A program made the position numbers and the translations under genes. The notes under the pieces are model-generated. The model was not told the DNA's origin. It was given only the letters and a program-made list of their open reading frames with translations, and searched no databases. Source: Leekyejoonella antrihumi (GTDB lineage Bacteria > Actinomycetota > Actinomycetes > Actinomycetales > Dermatophilaceae). Taken from it: a stretch of 32,156 bases of DNA. The stretch's first letter is position 1, and each line of letters begins with the position of its first letter. The stretch covers positions 1 through 32,156 of the forward strand of contig NZ_VCQV01000048.1 in assembly GCF_007845645.1 (NCBI RefSeq). The letters are read 5' to 3'. Shown one piece after another: positions 7,610 through 15,769 of the stretch.

Positions 7610-10600
7610 GACTACGGCCTGTCGGGCGGCACCACGCCGCTCCTCGGCGGCTGGCACCACCTGGCCGCCTCGTACCGCACCGCGTTCGCCCTACAGCTGG
7701 CAGGTGCCGACTACGCCGACTGCGGCAATGATCCATCCCTCGATTGTGGAACGACACTCTCGATCGAGTCGTGGTTCACCCCCGACCGCAACAGTGTGGT
7801 CCAGACCCTGGTCAGCAAGCCCGGCAACTACGAGCTGGGGATCAACTACACCGGCAAGGTGCTGGTCACCGTCCCCACCACGCTGGACTCGGCCGGCACC
7901 GTGACCCTGCAGAGCAACCAGCCGATTCCGGCCGGGGCACCCTGCTACGCGGTCGCCACCGTCGCCACCGGCAGCAACACCCCGCCAGCCACGGATGAGC
8001 ACGCGACCCCGAGCTACTACCTGCGCGTCCGGCTGTACGTCAACGGGCAACCGGCCGGCAGCTTCGACGAGAACTACCCCGACCCGATCTCCATCGCGAC
8101 CAGCAGCAACCGGCTCAACCTGGGGCGCAGCACCGCCGGCGCGGCCTACTTCACCGGCCTGCTGTCCGACATCCGGCTCTGGAACACCGAGCTGAGCGCC
8201 GCCGTGGTGGCCGGCACCTGGGCCAACCACCTGGTGCCGGACGCGAACGGGCTGATCTCGGCCTGGCGCTGGTCGCAGTCCCAGGGCAAGTACGCCTACG
8301 ACGAGAACAACCTGAACAACGCGGTGCTGACCAGTAACCAGCTCTGGCGGCTCTACGCTCCGGCGTCGGTGCTGACCCTGACCGTGGACGGGATGCCCCA
8401 GAGCGTCACGTCGGTGATCCGCCCCGAGGACATCGGCGGGTACGGCATCGAGCAGTTCACCGTCGCCGCCAACCAGGCCGGGGTCAACACGCTGGTCAAC
8501 CCGTTCTCCGGACAGCTCAACGAAGTGCGGATCTGGGGGGAGGCTCGCACCTCGGAGCAGATCCGCGAGGACATGTACCGGGAGCTGACCGGGGCCGAGA
8601 CCGGGTTGGCCGGCTACTGGCCCTTCGACGCCGGCTCGGGCGCGATCGCCGCCGATGCCACCGGGCACGGTAACGACGGGAACCTGTTCCCGGCCTCCTT
8701 GTTGCCGGCGTGGGTCCCGTCCCGGGCGCCGATCTCTAATGAGGCCAAGGAGGTCTACAACGTCCTCGGCGGGCTGATCACCGATTTCACCACCCGCATC
8801 GAGGGAATCCCGTCCGTGGTCGAGTACGCGGACACCCGCCGCGACGCCTACGGAGCGTTGTACAGCGTGATGAAACGCTGCTACTCCGCCGGCATCGACC
8901 ACACCGTCAGCCTGCTACCCGGGTTCACCGTGGGCGATCTGGACACCACCTACGCCGGTCAGGTCCAGACCGCCCCGTCGCTGGTCGGCTTCATCGAGGG
9001 CGCACCACCAATTCCCAGTGAGAATCAGACCAATCCCTGGTGGAACGACGTCAACTACCTGAACACCTACGCCGACAACACCCAGGTCACGGTGACCCAG
9101 GCCCAAAGCGCCACCCAGGTCTTCACCGGCAGCGAGAACACCGGTAGCTCGATCTCGATCGAGGGCAAGGTCGGCCTGTACCTGAGCACCTCGGCCGGGG
9201 TCTCGGTGGGGATCGGCGAAGAAGTCGACTGGGAGGTCGCCACCGCCGAAGGCAAGCTCGGCTACGCCGGCGACACCTCGACCAACCACAGCTCGGAAAC
9301 GGAACTGAGTTTCGGTTACGGCAAGCACACCAGCACCACCGACGCGATCAGCGCCGGCGGTGAGTGGGAACGGGCCGATCACCTCCTCAACCCGCAGGTC
9401 GGGCGCCGGTACGTCCCGGAGAACCTCGGCTACGCCGTGGTGAAGTCGATGACCGCCGACCTGTACCTGGTCAGCCTGCGCGGCTCGAACGCGGTCGTGA
9501 AGATGACCCTGGTCCCGGACACGAGCATCGGGATCGACGTCAACGTCATCAACTTCCCCATCGACCCGCACTACACCAAGAACGGCACCCTGGACGGCAT
9601 GGTCGGATTCACCCCCGACCCGGACTTCCCCTACGCCGACGTCCAACCCGCCAGCTACTTCCAACCGATCCAGGCCTACAACCTCAAACGCCGGATCGAG
9701 CGACAGGACAAGCAACTCGAGGCCTACTACCAGCAGTTCGACACCTCGGGCCTCAGCCACGGCATCCCGCTCGGCGCGCAGATCGACGCGGCCGCGATGG
9801 ACACAGGGTTCGGCACGTTCCGCGACCAAATCCTGCCGGCCAACCCGTCCTACGACTGGAAGCAGGCGCTGGCCAAGCGCAGCCTGGTCAACACCTACGT
9901 GTGGACAGCCGGCGGCGGGCTGCACACCGAACAGTCCGAACTCGTCGACACCTACACCGAGTCCTACTCGGGGCTGTCCGGCTGGGACATGAGCAACGGC
10001 CTCAGCTTCGAACTCGCCGCCGCCGCAGTCGTCGGGCTGTACGGCGAGTTCGACGCCCTGTTCGCCAGCTCCGTTGAGGTCATGTCGGTCCGCGACAAGG
10101 ACAGCGAGTCCAGCTTCGGCCTGGACGTCGACTTCGACCCGGACCGGTACCTCAAGCGCCCGGTCCTAGGCGCCGACGGCCAGCCCACCGGGTACACCGA
10201 GGACGACGCACCAGGCAAGGTCACCGGATACCGGTTCATGTCGTTCTTCCTGCCCCCCTCGGAAGACAACTTCAGCACCTTCAACCAGACCGTGATCGAC
10301 CAGAACTGGTTGGCCAACAGTGCCGATCCCGCCGCCGCGGCGCTACGCACCGCGACCGTACAAACCAACGGCGCCTGGCGAGTCCTGCACCGGGTGACCT
10401 ACGTCAGCCGGGTCCCACCACCGCTGCAGCCCACCACCACCGATACCACCGCGCCCCCGGTGGTGCCGCCGGCGAACCTGGCCAGCAACGTGGTCATCAC
10501 CCGGCTCGTCGAGCAGCAGATCGGGACCGCACTGCCCTCGACCGCGCAGATCGGGGCAGCGGTCACCGCCACCTTGGGCACCTCACCTCAGGACCCGGGC

Positions 10601-10783
10601 CTGCTCGCCGGGCAGCTGTCGTGGTGGGTCACCTTCCTGACCGCAGCACAAGTCCAGCGCAGCGACGCCCACGACACCCTGACCAGCCTGCGCACCGATC
10701 TGCTCGCGTACATGGTGAACAAGTACACCAGCCAGACCGCGACCACCAGCGGAGCCGAACTGGTCAGACTGCGCGCGACCTGA
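7385..10783 (+). CDS. Giant multi-LamG protein, C-terminal portion
   Basis: An ATG-initiated frame opens at 7385, but genuine coding sequence in this frame begins only at about 7610 (DYGLSGGTTPLLGGWHHL). In joined-protein numbering a third LamG spans about 1345-1510 (TLSIESWFTPD, RVRLYVNGQPAGSF, SDIRLWNTELS) and a fourth about 1600-1680 (LNEVRIWGEARTSEQI, GYWPFDAGSG, GHGNDGN). An alpha/beta linker follows, then a Ser/Thr/Gly-rich stretch of alternating residues (about 1820-1900; for example SENTGSSISIEG, SFGYGKHTSTTD). This stretch resembles the amphipathic hairpins of beta-pore-forming toxins. An ERQDKQLEAYYQQFD helix and a long beta-rich region come next. The C-terminus is a predicted helical bundle (ITRLVEQQIGTALP to VNKYTSQT). 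No catalytic motif, signal peptide or sorting signal is visible. The stop at 10783 lies 64 bp before the next gene, in one operon. LamG assignment is fairly firm; a toxin role is speculative. Confidence 0.7.
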   Translation: MGQGADRRRGGHHGHYRPDPDRPRPGDRLVPDRRRGHLGDQRRGRGLPVRVADPEPGQPAVVGRRGLRGRLGDQRDYGLSGGTTPLLGGWHHLAASYRTAFALQLAGADYADCGNDPSLDCGTTLSIESWFTPDRNSVVQTLVSKPGNYELGINYTGKVLVTVPTTLDSAGTVTLQSNQPIPAGAPCYAVATVATGSNTPPATDEHATPSYYLRVRLYVNGQPAGSFDENYPDPISIATSSNRLNLGRSTAGAAYFTGLLSDIRLWNTELSAAVVAGTWANHLVPDANGLISAWRWSQSQGKYAYDENNLNNAVLTSNQLWRLYAPASVLTLTVDGMPQSVTSVIRPEDIGGYGIEQFTVAANQAGVNTLVNPFSGQLNEVRIWGEARTSEQIREDMYRELTGAETGLAGYWPFDAGSGAIAADATGHGNDGNLFPASLLPAWVPSRAPISNEAKEVYNVLGGLITDFTTRIEGIPSVVEYADTRRDAYGALYSVMKRCYSAGIDHTVSLLPGFTVGDLDTTYAGQVQTAPSLVGFIEGAPPIPSENQTNPWWNDVNYLNTYADNTQVTVTQAQSATQVFTGSENTGSSISIEGKVGLYLSTSAGVSVGIGEEVDWEVATAEGKLGYAGDTSTNHSSETELSFGYGKHTSTTDAISAGGEWERADHLLNPQVGRRYVPENLGYAVVKSMTADLYLVSLRGSNAVVKMTLVPDTSIGIDVNVINFPIDPHYTKNGTLDGMVGFTPDPDFPYADVQPASYFQPIQAYNLKRRIERQDKQLEAYYQQFDTSGLSHGIPLGAQIDAAAMDTGFGTFRDQILPANPSYDWKQALAKRSLVNTYVWTAGGGLHTEQSELVDTYTESYSGLSGWDMSNGLSFELAAAAVVGLYGEFDALFASSVEVMSVRDKDSESSFGLDVDFDPDRYLKRPVLGADGQPTGYTEDDAPGKVTGYRFMSFFLPPSEDNFSTFNQTVIDQNWLANSADPAAAALRTATVQTNGAWRVLHRVTYVSRVPPPLQPTTTDTTAPPVVPPANLASNVVITRLVEQQIGTALPSTAQIGAAVTATLGTSPQDPGLLAGQLSWWVTFLTAAQVQRSDAHDTLTSLRTDLLAYMVNKYTSQTATTSGAELVRLRAT

Positions 10784-10847
10784 CCCGACCGCAGCCCAGC
10801 GGCGCCCACGACACCATGAAAACCCCCACCTCTGAAGGAGACTCCTC

Positions 10848-12518
10848 ATGACTGAGCAATGGAACGACCTGATGTTCCGACACAACTTCGACGACACCGG
10901 GAAGTACCCGACAGCGGGTACCCTGTCCTCATCCCCGGACGTGATACCACTGGGCGACACCCCGGTCAGCGACCCCAACACCCTGATCGGTGACGACGCG
11001 TGGAAACGTGACTACGGCAACTCCACCAACGCCTCGGAGTCCAACTACATCTACCTGCGCGGGATGAACCCGTCCACCACCGACCGCAGCGGGCAGGTGT
11101 CCCTCTACTACTCGCCGGCCAGCCTGCTGCTGTGGCCGACCGACCCGCTAGACCCGAAGAAGGGGTGGGCCAAGAACCCGCTGCGTACCAGCGGCGGCGA
11201 CAAAAGCATCACCGTGACAGCCGCAGCCAACAACGGCCGGTTCGTCACCAGCCAGGGCTTCAACTGGATACCGGAGCCGATCTATAACGACCACTACTGC
11301 GTGGTCGCCCGGCTGGTCACCGACGACAATCCCAACCCGCTGCCCACCCTGGGCAACCTGACCGACTTCGCCGCCTACATCTCCCAGCACCCGAACATGG
11401 CCTGGCGCAACGTGGTCACCATCAACCCGAGCAACCCGGTCACCTCGACCGTGGTCAACTACAGCCAGGGCACCGAAGGCGGCGGCGTCTATGTCATCCT
11501 GCGGTGCGAGAACGTGCCAGACGGCTCAAAAGTCGCGTTCAACTGCGGTACCCCCGGCCCGGACCCGATGATCAGCATCGGCCCGACCACGGTCGCTAAC
11601 ACGGTCGACAGCAAAGGAATACCCCGCTTCAACCTGACCCTGCTCACCACCATCCCTGCCAACTGGGCCTCCGATGTGACCTACACCTGGTACTCCGAGG
11701 GCCGCAACCCCGCACCAGACATGAAAATCTGGCTCGACGCGGTCATGCCCGTGGCCTCAGATCATCCGCTGCTGGGCCAGTACGCCCGCCCGCTGACCCA
11801 GTTCGGCATCGCCCAGGAACACCTCGGTGTCGGCCCGACCAAGGGCATCATGCTCGGCAGCCAGCTCATGAAAACCCTGCCCGTCGCGGTGAACCAGTCA
11901 GCCCGCTACTACGGGTCATCGCGACGGCTGATCGTGCCAGCCACCGCACCGTCGGTCCTGTTCTCCGGGGTCAGCTGGGGCCAGCACACCGCCTCGATCT
12001 TCGGCAGCCAGTCGACCAACTACGACATCGGCGTCGTCCGGGAGACCAACGCCAAGGGTGTCCAGTCAGATGTCGTCACGGTCAGCGAACTCGCCACCGA
12101 CCCAGCACCGGCCCCGGAACAGGCAGACGTCACCGTCGATGCCGTGCTCGAGACCGGTCCGTTCACCGGCAGCGTGCTCGCCACCTTGACGGCCACCAAC
12201 ATCCCCAACGGCGCCGAGATCTGGTTCAAGAACCTGGACGGCTCAGTCACGATCGCCACCCCACCAACCACGATCAGCAAGCAACCGGCCTTCACCGTTT
12301 CCACTATCGTGGATGCAGTACCAGCCGAATACACCACCACGATCCGCTGCTCTTTACGGCTCAACGGGCGCACCCTACCGGCTGACTACGAACTCAAATT
12401 CACGGTCCTCGCCCTCTCCGAGGAAGAGATTGAGGCGCGCCGCGCCGCACTAGCCGCCGACCCGACAGCCAAGCCCACGCCAGGCAAGGAACTCGGCGCC
12501 GTCAAACTACGGCCGTAA
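10848..12518 (+). CDS. Beta-rich partner protein of the LamG giant, function unknown
   Basis: This 556-residue protein is preceded by a clear ribosome-binding site, AAGGAGA, about 8 bases before ATG 10848. It is 64 bp downstream of the giant LamG gene, so the two are probably co-transcribed. It has no signal peptide or TM helix. The N-terminal half contains aromatic-rich segments such as SSPDVIPLGD, SNYIYLRGMNPS, SLYYSPASLLLWP and VVTINPSNP. The pattern of NYIYxRG followed by a Gly/Ser turn and LYYSxxxLLLWP looks like a repeated beta-sandwich in an uncharacterised family. Residues about 425-545 form an Ig-like beta domain (DVTVDAVLETGPFTG, TTTIRCSLRLNGRTLP). The tail is helical and charged (SEEEIEARRAALAAD). 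It may bind the LamG protein or share its export route. It ends just before a strong terminator. I do not recognise a named family. Confidence 0.65.
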   Translation: MTEQWNDLMFRHNFDDTGKYPTAGTLSSSPDVIPLGDTPVSDPNTLIGDDAWKRDYGNSTNASESNYIYLRGMNPSTTDRSGQVSLYYSPASLLLWPTDPLDPKKGWAKNPLRTSGGDKSITVTAAANNGRFVTSQGFNWIPEPIYNDHYCVVARLVTDDNPNPLPTLGNLTDFAAYISQHPNMAWRNVVTINPSNPVTSTVVNYSQGTEGGGVYVILRCENVPDGSKVAFNCGTPGPDPMISIGPTTVANTVDSKGIPRFNLTLLTTIPANWASDVTYTWYSEGRNPAPDMKIWLDAVMPVASDHPLLGQYARPLTQFGIAQEHLGVGPTKGIMLGSQLMKTLPVAVNQSARYYGSSRRLIVPATAPSVLFSGVSWGQHTASIFGSQSTNYDIGVVRETNAKGVQSDVVTVSELATDPAPAPEQADVTVDAVLETGPFTGSVLATLTATNIPNGAEIWFKNLDGSVTIATPPTTISKQPAFTVSTIVDAVPAEYTTTIRCSLRLNGRTLPADYELKFTVLALSEEEIEARRAALAADPTAKPTPGKELGAVKLRP

Positions 12519-12527
12519 AACCCACGG

Positions 12528-12556
12528 AGCGACCCCCTCGCGCAGAGGGGGTCGCT
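12528..12556 (+). terminator. Strong hairpin terminator of the LamG operon
   Basis: A perfect 12-bp inverted repeat, AGCGACCCCCTC (12528-12539) and GAGGGGGTCGCT (12545-12556), has a 5-nt loop and begins 9 bases after the stop of the partner gene. No U-tract follows, which is common for actinobacterial terminators. Confidence 0.8.
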
Positions 12557-12573
12557 GGGAGTGTCAGATTTTC

Positions 12574-13433
12574 GGCTCTGTGGCACTTTCGGTGGTGCCT
12601 GGCGTGTCTGCTCAGCATTGGCGTGCCCGCCTGGTCAGCATGAGTGGTGAGTGATACAGCGAATCCCCTGGTCAGGACGGTGTTCTCGGGTCTGTTGGCG
12701 TTGCGGATCGACGGCGTCGAGGACGACGGTGACGCGATCGTGGTGCACGCGGCACCCGGGACCGGCCGGTGGCCTGCCCGTCCTGCGGGGCGCCCACGAG
12801 CAGCGTGCACGCGTTCCACGAGCGTCTACCTGCGGATGTGCCGGTCGATGGGCGGCGCGTGCTGGTGCGGGTTCGTGTGCGGCGGATGCGCTGCCGTACG
12901 GGCACCTGCAACAGGCAGACCTTCCGGGAGCAGGTCCGTGGCCTGTTGGAGCGCTACCAGCGACGCACGGTCCGGTTGACCAAGCAGTTGCGCGCGATCG
13001 TCGCCGAGCTGGCCGGCCGCGCGTCAGCGCGGCTCGCGCCTGCCGTCGGGATCACCGCCGGGAAGGACACCGCGACCGGCACCCTGCTGGCCATCACGCT
13101 GCCCGACCGGCCAACGCCGCGGGTGCTGGGGATCGACGACTTCGCGTTGCGCCGCAGTCACGAGTACGCGACCGTGCTCATCGACGCCGCAACCGGCCAT
13201 CGCATCGACGTGCTACCCGGGCGGCGCGCGCCGGTCGTGGCCGACTGGCTCCGTGAGCAGCCGGGTGTCGAGGTCGTGTGCCGGGACGGGTCGGCGACCT
13301 ACGCGCAGGCCATACGAAACGCCCTGCCGTCGGCGGTCCAGGTCACTGACCCGTGGCATCTGTGGCATGGGCTGGCCGAGGTCTCCACTCACTCGACCTG
13401 CTGGGCCGGTGCCACCGAGTGTGCCACCCTGAA
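12574..13433 (+). mobile_element. Internally deleted ISL3-family element with both ends
   Basis: The left end contains GTGGCACTTTCGGTGGTGCC (12580-12599). The right end contains its imperfect inverse at 13408-13427, reading GTGGCACACTCGGTGGCACC on the minus strand; 16 of 20 positions match. Outer tips have diverged. Between them is an ISL3 transposase fragment of about 245 codons instead of the usual 400 or more. The length, about 860 bp, therefore reflects an internal deletion that removed the C-terminal half of the transposase but left the right terminus. The element lies between the LamG terminator and the T4SS operon and can no longer transpose on its own. Confidence 0.65.
12644..13383 (+). 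pseudogene. ISL3-family transposase remnant (frameshifted, truncated)
   Basis: The N-terminus begins at GTG 12644 with VFSGLLALRIDGVEDDGD and reads in one frame to about 12770, then continues in another as VACPSCGAPTSSVHAFHERL. The break is at GGCCGGTGGCC near 12766. The second part holds the ISL3 zinc-finger (CPSCG, with later CRTGTC), VDGRRVLVRVRVRRMRC, RQTFREQV, ERYQRRT, the catalytic-core start LGIDDFALRRSHEYATVL with the first DDE-type Asp, VVCRDGSATYAQAI with the second Asp, and DPWHLWHGLAEV. The sequence then loses similarity at about 13383, and the catalytic Glu region and C-terminus are missing. A frameshift plus a deletion make it non-functional. Confidence 0.8.
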
Positions 13434-13688
13434 GTGGGCCCCACCTGGGGCGTTTTTGATGCCGCGGGATGGCAGCGTCATCGACTTTCTGAAGACGACA
13501 ACGCCAGTGGTGCGGCGATTTGTGACGGCGAAGCCCACCCACTCTGAGGACATTGAGACATCCACCGTTGTAACGCCCTGACCTGCGACAACGCTGGTGG
13601 GGACGTGCCCGGAGATCGGCCGGAGCATGCCGACTGGCAGCGTCCCCGGGGACAGAGTGGGGGACGTCGCGCGGTCACGGTGTGGCGC

Positions 13689-14483
13689 ATGAGTGTTGCA
13701 GACTTTCTTCAGCTGGATGACCGGGCCACCTTGGATGGCGCGCGGGACAAGTGGGCGACCTGGACGGCGGGGCAGCCGCGTCTTGGCCTCGCCGCTCGGG
13801 TTGATGACCTACGAGAGCAGCTCGCGGCGGCGGATCGGCTGACGGCGGACTCGGTGCTGGCCGCGCTGGCACCGATGGCGGCCGAGGCCGGCCAGGATGA
13901 CCATGACGCGGCCCTGGTGTTGTGCTGGGCGCTGCTACCGGGGGCGTGCCGGTTGGCGGCACACCTCCGCCGCGGGTTGGGGGAGGAGGTTGACTGCGCC
14001 GTCGCCGGGCAGTTGTGGATCGAGGTGCGAACCTTCCCGTTCGAACGGCTCGACCGGGTCGCGGCGAACATCTTGGCGAACACGCGGGTGGGTGTGCTGC
14101 GCCGGTTTGAGGCGTATTCGCGGATGGGCCGGATGACCGCTAGCACCGTGAGTGTCGATCCTGCGCGCCTGGGGACGTGGATGAGCGCCGAACAGGAGGG
14201 CGCGGGGCCTCCCGGGCAGGAGTTGCTGGAGGTCTTGGACTGGGCGTGCCAGGCGCGGGTGATCAGTGTCGCCGACAGGGGGCTGCTGCTGGCCCTGGTG
14301 CATGAGGCGGACACCGTGCCGGTGCGAGCGGCCCGTGAGCTGGGTGGGTTGGCCGGCAATGAGTTGTCCGAACGGGTCGCGGCGCAGTGGGGTGTGACCT
14401 CCCGCACCGTGCGCCGCCGCGCCCGCAAGTCGGTGGCAGCGCTGGCGGCTCACGCCTCCGACTACGTCGACGTCTCGGCGTGA
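13689..14483 (+). CDS. Sigma-like / HTH regulator at the head of the conjugation operon
   Basis: This is a 264-residue protein starting at ATG 13689 (MSVADFLQL); a GTG nine bases upstream is an alternative. The central part (about 101-142: QLWIEVRTFP, VAANILANTRVGVLRRF) resembles a helical region 2-like segment of sigma-70 relatives. The C-terminus (about 226-250: LSERVAAQWGVTSRTVRRRARK) is a clear helix-turn-helix like sigma region 4 or an anti-repressor. It therefore probably binds DNA and may direct RNA polymerase to transfer genes. It is not a standard ECF sigma factor, since core -10 recognition motifs are not evident. It precedes the MinD-like gene by 3 bp, arguing for one operon. The 255 bp upstream (13434-13688), after the ISL3 remnant, contain no gene and should hold the operon promoter. 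Confidence 0.6.
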   Translation: MSVADFLQLDDRATLDGARDKWATWTAGQPRLGLAARVDDLREQLAAADRLTADSVLAALAPMAAEAGQDDHDAALVLCWALLPGACRLAAHLRRGLGEEVDCAVAGQLWIEVRTFPFERLDRVAANILANTRVGVLRRFEAYSRMGRMTASTVSVDPARLGTWMSAEQEGAGPPGQELLEVLDWACQARVISVADRGLLLALVHEADTVPVRAARELGGLAGNELSERVAAQWGVTSRTVRRRARKSVAALAAHASDYVDVSA

Positions 14484-14486
14484 GCC

Positions 14487-15461
14487 GTGTCCGCGCATAA
14501 CGGCTCTGTGGTGGGCGAGGCGATGGGCGTGGACGAGTCGCGCGCAGCAGAAGGTCGAGGGACAGCCGCTCGCGTGGACTCTCCCCGCATCGGGGTCGGG
14601 GTCGCGCAACTGCAACGAGCGTGGGCGGCGGTCCTGGCGGGTGAGTTCACCGACGACCCGGCAGCGCGCAAGCCGGCGGATCCCGCGCCTCGCACCAGCA
14701 CGCGGTCCAGTCATCGCCCGTCCGGGCAGTCGTGGACGCCAGCTGCGGGGGAGCGGGTCATCCCCGTCCTCGGGTGCCACGGGCAGGCCGGCGCGACCAC
14801 GGTCGCGGTCGCGATCGCCACCGTCGCGGCAGACACCTCGTCGGCCCGGGTCGTCGAGTGCGCCTCGCACACCGCGTCGGGTATGAGTAATGCCTGCGTC
14901 TCGGAGCTCGGTGTCGATGATCGCGGCTGGGCGACCGGAACCCGCGACGCCGGCGTGCGCCTGGACCGGCCGTGGGACGTGTTCCCCAGCGCCGACCTGG
15001 TCTGGACACCAACACCGCTCGACGCACCGTCCGGGTTGACCGTGGTGGACGCGGCGTGGGAGGTCGGCCAACTGCTCGCGACGCCGTGCTGGCTGACAGC
15101 ACTGGCCACCGGCGCGCCGAGGGTCGTACTGGTCACCACGGCAACCGTTCCCGGGATGCGGCGGCTACGCGAAGCAGCGGAACTGCTCGGCACCGGCCGG
15201 ATGATCGCCGCCGTCGTCGGCCCGCGACGCGGGCGGTGGCCCCGCGGCACGGACGGCGCAGGCGGCGACCTGATCAACGACCTGGCAGGTGACGACCGGC
15301 TGGTAGAGGTGCCCCGCGACGCGTCCCTGGCGACGCAGGGGCTGTCACCGGCACCACTACCGCCGCCGCTGCTGCACGCGGCGGCCCAGATCCTGCACCG
15401 ACTGAGTCAGGACAACAACCCGGACGACACCCAGGACGACCGCGAAGGGACGCTGTCATGA
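14487..15461 (+). CDS. MinD/CpaE-like P-loop protein of the T4SS operon
   Basis: This 324-residue product starts at GTG 14487, three bases after the previous stop. The first 85 residues are polar and probably flexible. A Walker-A-like loop lies at about 96-106, VLGCHGQAGATTVA, in the position of the deviant Walker A of MinD/ParA/CpaE proteins. It reads GATT rather than GKTT and also lacks the early signature lysine, as in CpaE-type members. TVVDAAWEVGQLL corresponds to the Walker B/Asp strand and VVLVTTATVPGMRRLREA to the switch/strand that follows. ATP hydrolysis is thus doubtful. Position before VirB2/VirB8/VirB6-like genes suggests a role in placing or assembling the secretion channel. The final ATGA overlaps the next gene. 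Confidence 0.6.
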   Translation: MSAHNGSVVGEAMGVDESRAAEGRGTAARVDSPRIGVGVAQLQRAWAAVLAGEFTDDPAARKPADPAPRTSTRSSHRPSGQSWTPAAGERVIPVLGCHGQAGATTVAVAIATVAADTSSARVVECASHTASGMSNACVSELGVDDRGWATGTRDAGVRLDRPWDVFPSADLVWTPTPLDAPSGLTVVDAAWEVGQLLATPCWLTALATGAPRVVLVTTATVPGMRRLREAAELLGTGRMIAAVVGPRRGRWPRGTDGAGGDLINDLAGDDRLVEVPRDASLATQGLSPAPLPPPLLHAAAQILHRLSQDNNPDDTQDDREGTLS

Positions 15462-15769
15462 CACCCCCGGCGAGCACCATTCACACGGGCATCATTCAGA
15501 CGGGCATCGTTCACGCGCTGGCGGCGTGCCCGAAGGCCCCTCCCGGCATGGACGCATACCAGGGCACGATCACCGGCTGGGTACAGTGGGCGGTCCTCGG
15601 GCTGATCAGCATCGGGGTCATCGTGGGCATCGGCGCGATCGTGGCCGGGCGGGTCTTCTCGATGCCACACGCGTCCAAAGTCGGCATCATCTCCATCGTC
15701 GTGGTCTTCTTGTGCGCGGTCGCATACATGGTGCTCCCCGCGATGGTCCACGGCATCACCAAGTGCTGA
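15458..15769 (+). CDS. VirB2-like small two-TM membrane protein
   Basis: This 103-residue protein overlaps the upstream stop by 4 bp (ATGA at 15458). It has a roughly 40-residue N-terminus with two Cys-flanked polar segments (ALAACPKAPPG), then two hydrophobic helices at about 42-67 (WVQWAVLGLISIGVIVGIGA) and 75-97 (VGIISIVVVFLCAVAYMVLP). Size and topology match VirB2/TrbC-type pilin-like subunits of conjugation systems, and the position just upstream of VirB8-like and VirB6-like genes agrees. The primary sequence alone is not diagnostic, so it could be another small channel component. Its stop overlaps the next start (TGATG). Confidence 0.55.
   Translation: MTPPASTIHTGIIQTGIVHALAACPKAPPGMDAYQGTITGWVQWAVLGLISIGVIVGIGAIVAGRVFSMPHASKVGIISIVVVFLCAVAYMVLPAMVHGITKC

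Noticed and set aside
7691-8902. Minus-strand frame of 403 codons opposite the third LamG domain
   Set aside because: Shadow composition (V/G/H/R repeats) and opposite well-supported LamG coding.
13434-13604. Extension of the ISL3 transposase frame to 13581 (about 50 more codons)
   Set aside because: The sequence after the right terminal repeat has no transposase similarity; the frame simply stays open past the element's end.
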